Below, piece by piece: positions 1 to 7,746 of a DNA stretch of 64,000 nucleotides. Each line of letters starts with the position of its first letter. The stretch's first letter is position 1. Made by a program: the position numbers and the translations under genes. The stretch comes from CAKMZU01 sp965248335 (lineage in GTDB: Bacteria; Pseudomonadota; Gammaproteobacteria; Pseudomonadales; DT-91). The notes under the pieces were generated by a model that was given only the letters and a program-made list of their open reading frames with translations, did not search any database and had not been told where the DNA came from. The stretch is from contig CBDFIY010000003.1 in the NCBI GenBank assembly GCA_965248335.1, positions 186,001 to 250,000 of the forward strand. The letters are read 5' to 3'.

Positions 1-71
1 GTGATCAGGCTAGCTGGGTTACAGGTGCTATTTGGGATGTTGATGGTGGCGTGATGATTGGCAGAGGTTGA
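1..71 (+). CDS. Short-chain dehydrogenase/reductase, 3' end only
   Basis: Only the last 22 codons and the TGA stop are inside the window, read from base 3. They encode WVTGAIWDVDGGVMIGRG, which is the usual C-terminus of NAD(P)-dependent short-chain dehydrogenases (SDR family), where the TG.iw.vDGG stretch lies beside the substrate and cofactor pocket. The substrate cannot be told from so short a fragment. The gene runs off the left edge. About 110 bases separate its stop from the iron-binding lipoprotein, so it is probably not in the same operon. Confidence 0.75.
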   Translation, partial: DQASWVTGAIWDVDGGVMIGRG

Positions 72-133
72 GTCTGAGAAGAAAGTAATATTAGAAAATC
101 TCTGCGTTTTTTCATAAGGCATTTCCATTCCTT

Positions 134-152
134 GATACTAACAGTTAGAATC
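134..152. promoter_or_regulatory. Palindromic candidate operator (Fur-like) ahead of the iron transporter
   Basis: GATACTAACAGTTAGAATC is an almost perfect inverted repeat about 32 bases before the start codon of the iron-binding lipoprotein. It agrees with the classical 19-base Fur box at 12 of 19 positions by hand count. The gene behind it is an iron uptake gene, the kind of target Fur controls, so a ferric-uptake operator is an inference from symmetry and context. It could be another repressor site. Confidence 0.35.
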
Positions 153-184
153 TGCGCCAATCATGCGCTGGCGTAGGAGGCTGT

Positions 185-1219
185 ATGCTGAGAAAAATAA
201 TCACAGTTATTATGTTAAATACTCTGCTGATAGGGCTTTTAGGTTGCTCGGAAAAGAAGTCGGCAACGCATCAGGTGAAAAATGAAGAGAAGATTGTCAT
301 TTATAGTGCGCGGAAAGAGCACCTCATAAAACCTGTTTTTGATTTTTATACAAAAAAAACGGGCGTAAAAATTCAGTATATTACTGATAAAGCTGGGCCT
401 TTGCTGGTCAGAATCCAAAGTGAAGGGGCCTCTACACCCGCCGATATTCTATTGACAACGGATATTGGTTTTTTGTGGCGTGCACAGGAAATGAACTTAT
501 TACAAGGCGTTGATTCTCAAGTGATTATGGATAACGTCCCCGCTTATCTTCGTGACAAAAAGCATCGCTGGTTTGCTATTACGCAACGTTCGCGTGTCAT
601 TGTTTATGCCTCTGATCGTGTAAAACCGGATGAACTCAGTACTTACGAAGATTTAGCCAGTAATAAGTTTAAAGACAAGCTTTGTCTGAGAACGTCTAAG
701 AAAAGTTATAATCAGTCGTTAATAGCAAGTATTCTCGCGCATGACGGTGAAGAGAAAACGCAACAGGTCGTGGATGGGTGGGTGAAAAATTTAGCGGTGG
801 CACCCTTTTCAAATGATACTTCTGCGATGAAGGCTGTGATGGCAGGGCAGTGTGATGTGACCTTAGTTAACACCTATTACTACGGCAGGCTGGAAAAAGA
901 CAAGGCACAGGGCAGTTTGAAAATATTCTGGCCGAATCAAAATACGACAGGCGTCCATATGAATATATCAGGCGCAGGGCTTTTAAAGCATGCAAAGCAA
1001 CCTGAGGCGGCTACAACCTTCCTTGAGTGGTTATCAAGTGAAGAGGCGCAAACACTGCTGGTAAAAATGAATCTTGAGTTTCCTGTTAATCCACGTGTTA
1101 AACCTGTTTCGCAGGTGTTGAGCTGGGGGAGTTTTAAGCCAGATGGCCTGCCTATGAACGTTATTGCTAACTATCAACAGGAAGCCGTTAAGATCATTGA
1201 TAGGGCAGGGTACCGTTAA
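185..1219 (+). CDS. Ferric-iron ABC transporter substrate-binding lipoprotein (FutA/FbpA type)
   Basis: Captures Fe3+ outside the inner membrane and delivers it to the permease encoded 2 bases downstream. The N-terminus is a lipoprotein signal with the box LLGC, so Cys21 would be lipidated and the protein anchored. The mature part opens with IVIYSARKEHLIKPVFDFY, the start of the family's first beta strand. Three adjacent tyrosines at residues 231-233 (NTYYYGRL) match the tyrosine cluster that coordinates iron in FbpA/FutA proteins. Length 344 aa is normal. GTAGGAGG about 5 bases upstream fixes the ATG start. No ATPase (FbpC/FutC) gene follows, so the nucleotide-binding subunit must be encoded elsewhere or shared. 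Confidence 0.88.
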   Translation: MLRKIITVIMLNTLLIGLLGCSEKKSATHQVKNEEKIVIYSARKEHLIKPVFDFYTKKTGVKIQYITDKAGPLLVRIQSEGASTPADILLTTDIGFLWRAQEMNLLQGVDSQVIMDNVPAYLRDKKHRWFAITQRSRVIVYASDRVKPDELSTYEDLASNKFKDKLCLRTSKKSYNQSLIASILAHDGEEKTQQVVDGWVKNLAVAPFSNDTSAMKAVMAGQCDVTLVNTYYYGRLEKDKAQGSLKIFWPNQNTTGVHMNISGAGLLKHAKQPEAATTFLEWLSSEEAQTLLVKMNLEFPVNPRVKPVSQVLSWGSFKPDGLPMNVIANYQQEAVKIIDRAGYR

Positions 1220-1221
1220 GG

Positions 1222-2832
1222 GTGAAGTTATTGTGGGGCGTTGGAGGCATTGTGCTGTTATTGGTGATGCTTCCCATCACCGCTATTTTTCTCAGCTGGG
1301 TCTCTGTCGACTTTTCTTTATGGGCTCACCTTCTTGATACACAAGTCAGTCATTGGGTTTTCAATACACTGGTATTGATGGTTTTAGTCGGTATACAGGC
1401 CACGATGCTGGGCGTTTTATTTGCTTGGCTCTTCGTTTTTTTTGATTTTATGGGTCGACGTTGGTTGGAGTGGGCAATAGTTTTGCCATTGACGATGCCT
1501 GCTTATGTCTATGCGTTTATTTTTTTAGGGCTTTGGGGTTATACAGGCCCTGTGCAAGGGTTTCTGAGAGAAAATAACATCGCTTTTTTACAATTCTCAG
1601 ATATCAGAAATTTGTGGACGCTATCTTGGGTGTTATCGTTTTGCCTCTACCCTTACATCTATTTGCTTGCGCGCGAAGCATTTTTAGGGCTTACAAAAAA
1701 TACAGAAGATGCGGCAAGAATGCTGGGGGCAGGCCGCTTTGATCTTAATGTGAAGTTACGTTTAGGCATGATAAAGGTACCTGTTGTCGCTGGTTGCACG
1801 TTAGTTATGATAGAAACGCTTGCAGACTTTGGCGCTGTGGCCATGTTCAATATTGATACGCTCACCGTCGGGGTTTATAAAGTTTGGTTTGAGTTTTTTG
1901 ATCTTAAAACGGCTTGTCAGTTAGCGTCTATTTTACTGGTTTTTGTTTTTGGTTTTCTGTTGATTCGCAGTGGAAAAAAACGTGATACGTATTTTCAGGC
2001 AGATAGGCATATTGCGCGTAAGCAATTATCAGGTCTACAAAACTATGCTGTGTTTGCCGCCATTTTTATTTTTCTTGTCCTTTTCTTTCTGTTGCCCGTA
2101 GGTCAGTTAATTTTTTGGATAATAAAAACGCAGTTTGCCATTAATGAAAATTTTATTCAGTTAATGATGAATAGCTTTAAGCTAGCTACTTTTTCGGCGA
2201 TTTTTATTGTTATCGTTTCTTTGCTGTTGGTAAATTTGGAACGATTTAGTCTGTCCGCTGTCGCAGGGAAAATCCTTTCCGCTGTGCGATTAGGCTATGC
2301 AATACCGGGTGCAGTGCTTGCAGTTGGTCTCGTTATGGTATTTGGTCAGTTTGAGCAACTATTATCCGGTATAAAAGCAGCTTTAGGCTTAGGTGGCCAG
2401 CAAATTTTTTTGGGCGGGCTATCGCTATTATTTGTGACATACATGGTACGTTTTTTGACAGTAGGGCTTAACCCCGTCGGTTCATCTATGGCGCAAATAA
2501 GTACGCCAATTATCGAGGCAGCAAGGATTTTCGAGCGCTCTAAGGCTGCTATGTATTTGCTTGTGAAATGGCCGCTATTAAAAAAGGGATTGTTAACAGC
2601 TGGCATATTAGTGTTTGTGGAAGTGATTAAAGAGATGCCAGCGACTTTATTATTAAGACCTTTTGGGTTTGATACTTTGGCAGTAAAAGTGTTCGAGTTA
2701 ACCTCTGAGGGTGAGTACGAGCTTGCTGCTATGCCCGCATTGATGATCATGTTGTTATGTGTCATCCCGGTAGCCTTGACAATTTTGAAGACAAATCAGA
2801 CAAACAAAAAACAAAAAACATACTATGTATAA
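1222..2832 (+). CDS. Iron ABC transporter permease (FbpB/FutB type, two fused halves)
   Basis: Inner-membrane channel of the ferric-iron importer. The 536-residue protein is almost wholly hydrophobic, with about twelve membrane spans in two homologous halves. Each half carries an EAA-type loop that would dock the ATPase: EDAARMLGAGRFD near residue 160 and EAARIFERSKAAMY near residue 432. It starts at GTG two bases after the stop of the binding protein, so the two genes are translationally coupled. No signal for a third gene is seen before gcvH, which has its own ribosome-binding site. The family assignment is firm. Iron as substrate rests mainly on the partner protein. Confidence 0.88.
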   Translation: MKLLWGVGGIVLLLVMLPITAIFLSWVSVDFSLWAHLLDTQVSHWVFNTLVLMVLVGIQATMLGVLFAWLFVFFDFMGRRWLEWAIVLPLTMPAYVYAFIFLGLWGYTGPVQGFLRENNIAFLQFSDIRNLWTLSWVLSFCLYPYIYLLAREAFLGLTKNTEDAARMLGAGRFDLNVKLRLGMIKVPVVAGCTLVMIETLADFGAVAMFNIDTLTVGVYKVWFEFFDLKTACQLASILLVFVFGFLLIRSGKKRDTYFQADRHIARKQLSGLQNYAVFAAIFIFLVLFFLLPVGQLIFWIIKTQFAINENFIQLMMNSFKLATFSAIFIVIVSLLLVNLERFSLSAVAGKILSAVRLGYAIPGAVLAVGLVMVFGQFEQLLSGIKAALGLGGQQIFLGGLSLLFVTYMVRFLTVGLNPVGSSMAQISTPIIEAARIFERSKAAMYLLVKWPLLKKGLLTAGILVFVEVIKEMPATLLLRPFGFDTLAVKVFELTSEGEYELAAMPALMIMLLCVIPVALTILKTNQTNKKQKTYYV

Positions 2833-2921
2833 TAAATACTTGTATTTTGAAATTGAGTGCTTAGACTTTTACGCCCTAAATTTTGCTTTATTAAACTAAT
2901 GGCGCCAGAGAGAGGTTACGA

Positions 2922-3320
2922 ATGAATGAATTGCCTGCGGATTTAAAATATGCGACCAGTCATGAGTGGATTCGTGTTGAAGGAAACGTAGCGACTGTGG
3001 GCATAACCGATTATGCCCAAAATGCGCTAGGGGATGTCGTCTATATTGAATTACCTGAAATTGGATCGGATCTTTCGGCTGCTGATGAAGCGGGCGTTGT
3101 CGAATCAGTGAAGGCCGCTTCGGATATTTATTTTCCTATTAGTGGCGAAGTGGTCGAAATCAATGAAGATTTAGAAGACATGCCGGAAGTCATTAATACA
3201 GACCCTTACGGTGACGGATGGTTTTTTAAACTTAAAATCAAAGATACGTCAGAACTCGATAGCTTGCTGAGCGCGGATGAATATTTAGATTTCGTGGCAG
3301 CTGAAGAAGCGGAAACTTAA
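2922..3320 (+). CDS. gcvH: Glycine cleavage system H protein
   Basis: Carries the lipoyl arm that shuttles the aminomethyl group between the P, T and L proteins of the glycine cleavage complex in the cytoplasm. The lipoylated lysine is Lys64 in ESVKAASDIY, in the standard context, and the C-terminus DPYGDGWFFKLKI is also typical. Length 132 aa is normal. A good ribosome-binding site (GAGAGG) precedes the ATG. The usual partners gcvT and gcvP are not adjacent, so this is a solitary gcvH. It is followed only 5 bases later by rlmI and may be co-transcribed with it. Confidence 0.95.
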   Translation: MNELPADLKYATSHEWIRVEGNVATVGITDYAQNALGDVVYIELPEIGSDLSAADEAGVVESVKAASDIYFPISGEVVEINEDLEDMPEVINTDPYGDGWFFKLKIKDTSELDSLLSADEYLDFVAAEEAET

Positions 3321-3325
3321 TATTT

Positions 3326-4507
3326 ATGCACCCCCTTGTCATCTCGGCTCGAGCCGAGAAACGTATCAAAGCAGGCCAGCTTTGGATTTATAGCAATGAA
3401 GTCGATACCAAAAAGACACCCTTATCTGGCTTTGAATCCGGACAGCAAGTTGTGCTGCAAAACGTCGCACAAAAAGTTCTGGCTTATGCATTAATTAACC
3501 CTAAATCATTAATATGCGCACGCATTGTAAGTACGCAGCACCCATTAAGTGCCACGCTCATTAAGCAACGTTTATTAGACGCTTACGCATTAAGACAAGC
3601 CTGCTATAAGCGCCCTTTTTATCGCTTATTTTATGCCGAAGCAGATTTTTTACCAGGGTTGATCATTGATCGGTTTGGTGATTATTGCGTTGCACAAATT
3701 ACGAATGAAGGGCTGTTGCCTTTTCAGCAAGCTATAGCGGATGTACTAATTAAGAAGGTAGCAATAAAAGGCGTATTATTCAGGCAAGACATGCAATCTC
3801 GTGCATTGGAAGGCATGGATATAAGCACAGAAAGTGAAATCATAGGGGAAATGCCTGAGCAGCTTGTCGTCGAGGAAAATGGGTGCGAGTTCATCATCCC
3901 TGCTGACGGCGGACAAAAAACAGGCTGGTTTTATGATCATCGGGATAACCGCGCTAAAATTGCCGAGCTGTCGAAAGGTAAGCGTGTGTTGGATGTCTTT
4001 AGCTATATCGGTGCTTGGGGGTTAGCTTGCCTAAAGCAAGGAGCCACTGAATTGGTATCGATTGATAGCTCGAAGAGCGCAATGGATTTTCAAGCACAAA
4101 GTGCCGCCCGTAATGGCTTTTCCGATCAGTTTCACGGGCTAACAACGGATGCTTTTAAGGGCTTATCTGCGTTGCTTGAAGCAAAAGAAAAGTTTGATAT
4201 CGTTATTCTTGACCCACCCGCTTTTATTAAAAAGAAAAAAGATCAACGCCCTGGCGAGCACGCCTATAAAAAGTTTAATGAAGCAGGCCTCAGATTATTA
4301 ACGCCCGGTGGGTTTTTAGTGTCAGCATCCTGTTCTATGCACCTTGAACACAGTACTTTGCAGTCAATTGTTCAGGGTAGGGCACGACATGTGGATCGCA
4401 AAGTAAGGCTTTGCTATAAAGGCGGCCATCCTTTCGATCATCCTGTTCATCCCGCAATCAAGGAAACTGAGTATTTGAAAGCGCAGATTTATCAGGTGAC
4501 GCGATAA
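3326..4507 (+). CDS. rlmI: 23S rRNA (cytosine-1962-C5)-methyltransferase RlmI
   Basis: S-adenosylmethionine-dependent enzyme that makes 5-methylcytosine at position 1962 of 23S rRNA. An N-terminal PUA-like RNA-binding domain (about residues 1-80) precedes a Rossmann methyltransferase domain. Visible motifs are GQKTGWFYDHRDNR, the SAM loop DVFSYIGAWGLA, the catalytic-loop motif ILDPPAF and the Cys-bearing SASCSMHL. Length 393 aa compares with 396 in E. coli. The ATG lies 5 bases after the gcvH stop. Older annotations call it a YccW-type methyltransferase. The family is clear; the exact target base is taken from family knowledge. Confidence 0.9.
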   Translation: MHPLVISARAEKRIKAGQLWIYSNEVDTKKTPLSGFESGQQVVLQNVAQKVLAYALINPKSLICARIVSTQHPLSATLIKQRLLDAYALRQACYKRPFYRLFYAEADFLPGLIIDRFGDYCVAQITNEGLLPFQQAIADVLIKKVAIKGVLFRQDMQSRALEGMDISTESEIIGEMPEQLVVEENGCEFIIPADGGQKTGWFYDHRDNRAKIAELSKGKRVLDVFSYIGAWGLACLKQGATELVSIDSSKSAMDFQAQSAARNGFSDQFHGLTTDAFKGLSALLEAKEKFDIVILDPPAFIKKKKDQRPGEHAYKKFNEAGLRLLTPGGFLVSASCSMHLEHSTLQSIVQGRARHVDRKVRLCYKGGHPFDHPVHPAIKETEYLKAQIYQVTR

Positions 4508-4513
4508 CTGCGC

Positions 4514-4541
4514 CTTGAATTTTAACCGGTGTTCCCCATAT
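4514..4541 (+). promoter_or_regulatory. Sigma-32 (heat-shock) promoter of hslVU
   Basis: CTTGAA at 4514-4519 and CCCCATAT at 4534-4541 are separated by 14 bases. This matches the RpoH consensus (CTTGAAA, 11-16 bases, CCCCATnT) almost exactly and lies just upstream of the HslV ribosome-binding site. hslVU is a classical heat-shock operon, so both sequence and context point to RpoH control. Confidence 0.85.
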
Positions 4542-4575
4542 AGTTATTTCTTAATTTATATTGCGGAGTACTATT

Positions 4576-5118
4576 TTGGAACAATATCGCGGTACTACCA
4601 TCTTGTCGGTTCGTCGAGGTGATAAGGTTGTCATCGGAGGCGATGGCCAAGTTTCACTGGGGAACACCGTACTTAAGGGCAATGCGAGGAAAATTCGAAC
4701 GCTTTACAATGATCGTGTCATCGCAGGCTTTGCAGGTGGCACGGCCGATGCTTTTACGTTGCTTGAGTTGTTCGAATCCCAGCTTGAGAAATACCAAGGT
4801 CATCTAACGCGTTCAGCGGTTGAAATGGCTAAGCTTTGGCGAACAGAAAGATCACTACGTCAATTAGAGGCCATGCTCATTGTGGCTGATAAAGAAACCT
4901 CACTTATGATTACTGGCAACGGCGATGTCGTTGATGCCGACGATAATCTATTGGCCATTGGTTCTGGTGGTTCGTTTGCCTATGCGGGTGCGAAAGCCCT
5001 ACTTGAAAATACCGACCTTGATGCCAGAGAAATCGTTGAAAAAGGCCTTTCGATTGCCGCCGATATCTGTGTTTATACTAACCACAGCCGAACCATTAAA
5101 GAATTAGATTGCCAGTAG
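4576..5118 (+). CDS. hslV: ATP-dependent protease proteolytic subunit HslV (ClpQ)
   Basis: Threonine peptidase that forms the double-hexamer core of the HslVU protease, fed by the HslU unfoldase. I place the start at TTG 4576 because a CGGAG ribosome-binding site sits 7 bases before it and the product then begins MEQYRGTTILSVRR. The TTILSVRR stretch corresponds to the mature N-terminus of E. coli HslV, where the first Thr is the nucleophile after removal of the preceding residues. An in-frame TTG at 4561 is possible but has no ribosome-binding site. GFAGGTADAFTL and the C-terminus are standard. hslU follows after 22 bases. Confidence 0.95.
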   Translation: MEQYRGTTILSVRRGDKVVIGGDGQVSLGNTVLKGNARKIRTLYNDRVIAGFAGGTADAFTLLELFESQLEKYQGHLTRSAVEMAKLWRTERSLRQLEAMLIVADKETSLMITGNGDVVDADDNLLAIGSGGSFAYAGAKALLENTDLDAREIVEKGLSIAADICVYTNHSRTIKELDCQ

Positions 5119-5140
5119 GGCTTTAAACAGGAGTATTCCC

Positions 5141-6481
5141 ATGTCGACAAATGCTCAGACCATGACACCCAGAGAAATTGTGCATGAGTTGAATAAACAC
5201 ATTATTGGTCAGGATCAGGCCAAGCGTGCTGTTGCCATCGCTTTGCGAAACCGTTGGCGCAGAATGCAAGTTGATGTTGAATTGCGTAATGAGATCAACC
5301 CAAAAAATATTTTAATGATAGGCCCTACAGGCGTAGGTAAAACCGAAATTGCTAGGCGACTGGCGAAGTTAGCCAATGCGCCATTCATTAAAGTTGAGGC
5401 AACCAAGTTCACTGAGGTGGGCTATGTTGGGCGCGATGTGGAATCTATTATTCGGGATCTTGTCGATGCGGCGATTAAAATGTTGCGCGAAGAGGGCATG
5501 AGTCGAGTTAAGCATAAAGCTTTAGATGCCGCAGAAGAACGTATATTAGATGCGCTGCTGCCACCTGTGCGAGATTTTGAAGAAGATTCGAAGCAGCAAG
5601 AGCAGTCCACCACACGTCAGTTGTTCAGGAAAAAATTACGCGAAGGCGAGCTTGATGACAAAGACATTGATATTGATGTGGCGGCATCGCCAATGGGGTT
5701 AGAAATTATGGCTCCACCCGGTATGGAAGACATGACTAACCAACTACAAAATATGTTTTCCAACATGTCTGAAGGCAAGAAAAAAAGTAAAAAAATGCCT
5801 GTGAAAGCAGCGATGAAGCTTATACAAGAAGAAGAAGCCGCCAAGCTGGTCAATGAGGATGAGATAAAAATACAAGCTGTTGAACTTGTTGAACAAACCG
5901 GCATGGTGTTCATTGATGAAATTGATAAGGTTGCCAAACGTGGTGAATCAGGTGGCGCAGATGTTTCTCGTGAAGGCGTTCAGCGTGATTTGTTGCCATT
6001 GATCGAAGGTTGTACCGTCAATACGAAGTACGGCATGATCAAGACAGATCATATTCTTTTTATTGCATCCGGTGCTTTCCACTTATCTAAGCCCTCAGAC
6101 TTGATTCCAGAGTTACAAGGGCGCCTGCCTATTCGCGTTGAGCTGAAAGCGCTAAAAGCAGAAGACTTCGTGCGGATTCTCAAAGAACCTGACGCATCAC
6201 TAATAAAGCAATACATTGCTTTATTAGCCACTGAAGGTATGACACTGAATTTTTCAGATTCAGGCATTCAGCGCATGGCGGAGATTGCCTGGGAAGTGAA
6301 TGACCGAACGGAAAATATCGGTGCAAGGCGTTTGCATACCGTGTTGGAGAAGGTATTAGATGAAACGTCTTTCGATGCCTCCGACTGCGTTGGTGAGACA
6401 CTTGTCATTGACGCTGACTTTGTGAACAGTAAACTTGAGGAGCTTGTTCAGGATCAAGATCTTAGTCGTTTTATTCTGTAA
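5141..6481 (+). CDS. hslU: ATP-dependent protease ATPase subunit HslU (ClpY)
   Basis: AAA+ unfoldase that recognises, unfolds and threads proteins into HslV. The Walker A motif GPTGVGKT is at residues 61-68 and the Walker B motif MVFIDEIDK near residue 257. Between them lies the variable I domain (about 110-240), rich in charged residues. The pore motif GYVGRD is near residue 92. The C-terminus ends DLSRFIL, the tail that inserts into HslV pockets. Length 446 aa is close to E. coli (443). It is cotranscribed with hslV from the heat-shock promoter upstream. No oddities. Confidence 0.97.
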   Translation: MSTNAQTMTPREIVHELNKHIIGQDQAKRAVAIALRNRWRRMQVDVELRNEINPKNILMIGPTGVGKTEIARRLAKLANAPFIKVEATKFTEVGYVGRDVESIIRDLVDAAIKMLREEGMSRVKHKALDAAEERILDALLPPVRDFEEDSKQQEQSTTRQLFRKKLREGELDDKDIDIDVAASPMGLEIMAPPGMEDMTNQLQNMFSNMSEGKKKSKKMPVKAAMKLIQEEEAAKLVNEDEIKIQAVELVEQTGMVFIDEIDKVAKRGESGGADVSREGVQRDLLPLIEGCTVNTKYGMIKTDHILFIASGAFHLSKPSDLIPELQGRLPIRVELKALKAEDFVRILKEPDASLIKQYIALLATEGMTLNFSDSGIQRMAEIAWEVNDRTENIGARRLHTVLEKVLDETSFDASDCVGETLVIDADFVNSKLEELVQDQDLSRFIL

Positions 6482-6573
6482 TACGACTTTAGGTGTGAAA
6501 TTATGTACTTTAGCATTGCTCTAAAAAAAAGGCTTTGCTAGAGTGTTTCTGATTTTACGGCTTGAGTTGTATT

Positions 6574-7737
6574 ATGTCTTGTTGTCGAACACTTTCTTTC
6601 TGCCTTTTTGTTTTTCTCTCTGCTTGTTTATTCGGCTGTAAAACACCCCAAAAAAAACCTCCTTTAGCACATGTCTATGTTACGCCAGTGCAAAAACAAC
6701 AGTACTACGCTAACCAGGAATATGTTGGGCGTCTTGAGGCTGTTAATGATGCGACGATTCACGCACAAGTGACAGGCTACTTACAGTCTGTACATTTTAT
6801 TGAAGGCGATATTGTTGAAAAAGACGCGCTACTTTTTATTATTGATCCGAGTATCTATAAGGTAAAGCTGTCCGGTGCTAAAGCGAGTGTCTCTCAAGCA
6901 GCAGCACTGTTGGAAGAGGCTCAATTAAATTTTAATCGAGGCAGTAAGCTAATTAAACAAGGTGCAATTTCACGCAGCGAATTGGACCGTTTGACGGCAA
7001 AATTGCATTCGACACAAGCTAACATGCAAGTGGCAAAAGCAAAAGAGAAGTCTGCCGTCATTGATTTACAATATACACAGCTTAAAGCACCTTTTAGGGG
7101 ACGAATAGGCGAAAAGAAATTTAGCATTGGCGATTTGGTTAAATCGGGTGCGGAGGCACCACTTACAACAATTGTTAGTATAGATCCAATCTATGCAACA
7201 TTTCAGGTGAATGCAAAAACCTATGAAAAAGTAGCGAGACGAAGACGAGAAGCGATAGCGCAAGGTAAAAAACCGATGACGTTTACCGCACACTTAAAGT
7301 TGGCATCGGGTGATATATATCCTTTTTCAGGTGATTTAGATTTTGTTTCTAACCGTATCAATGCAGAAACAGACTCTATTATGATCCGAGCAATATTTGC
7401 TAATTACGAAGGCAGTTTAAGGCCTGGGCAATATGTGCGTGTACGTATTGACTCGAACCAGTCTACAGAGGTTTTGACAGTCCCCCAAGCATCTGTAATA
7501 AGCAATCAGGAAGGCGATTTTATCTACACCGTAACGGATGAAGATATCGTTAAATCGATAAAGGTCACGCTTGACGATAATATTAAAGAGCAAGTGATTG
7601 TCGAAGGTGACGGGTTGAAAGAAGGCCAGCGAGTTATTGAAGCGGGCGTTCAAAAAGTTAAGCCAGGGCAGAAAGTTGATGCTCAGGCTAAAGCGCAAGA
7701 AAATCCTAAAAAAACATTACATGCAACATCACCCTAA
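6574..7737 (+). CDS. RND efflux periplasmic adaptor lipoprotein (AcrA/MexA family)
   Basis: Membrane-fusion subunit that links an inner-membrane RND pump to an outer-membrane channel. The N-terminus is a lipoprotein signal with the box LFGC. The mature protein shows the split lipoyl (biotinyl-like) half motifs (VGRLEAVNDATIHAQVTGYL and QLKAPFRGRIGEKKFSIGDLV), an alpha-hairpin rich in Ala and Lys between them, and a C-terminal beta-barrel with RPGQYVRVRI. I chose ATG 6574; an in-frame TTG 12 bases upstream gives four more residues and neither has a strong ribosome-binding site. The pump gene starts 10 bases downstream. No outer-membrane TolC-like gene is in this operon. Confidence 0.9.
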   Translation: MSCCRTLSFCLFVFLSACLFGCKTPQKKPPLAHVYVTPVQKQQYYANQEYVGRLEAVNDATIHAQVTGYLQSVHFIEGDIVEKDALLFIIDPSIYKVKLSGAKASVSQAAALLEEAQLNFNRGSKLIKQGAISRSELDRLTAKLHSTQANMQVAKAKEKSAVIDLQYTQLKAPFRGRIGEKKFSIGDLVKSGAEAPLTTIVSIDPIYATFQVNAKTYEKVARRRREAIAQGKKPMTFTAHLKLASGDIYPFSGDLDFVSNRINAETDSIMIRAIFANYEGSLRPGQYVRVRIDSNQSTEVLTVPQASVISNQEGDFIYTVTDEDIVKSIKVTLDDNIKEQVIVEGDGLKEGQRVIEAGVQKVKPGQKVDAQAKAQENPKKTLHATSP

Positions 7738-7746
7738 GGTGCGGTT

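Noticed and set aside
4763..4790. tRNA-like TTCGAATCC motif
   Set aside because: It lies within hslV coding sequence and no cloverleaf could be formed around it.
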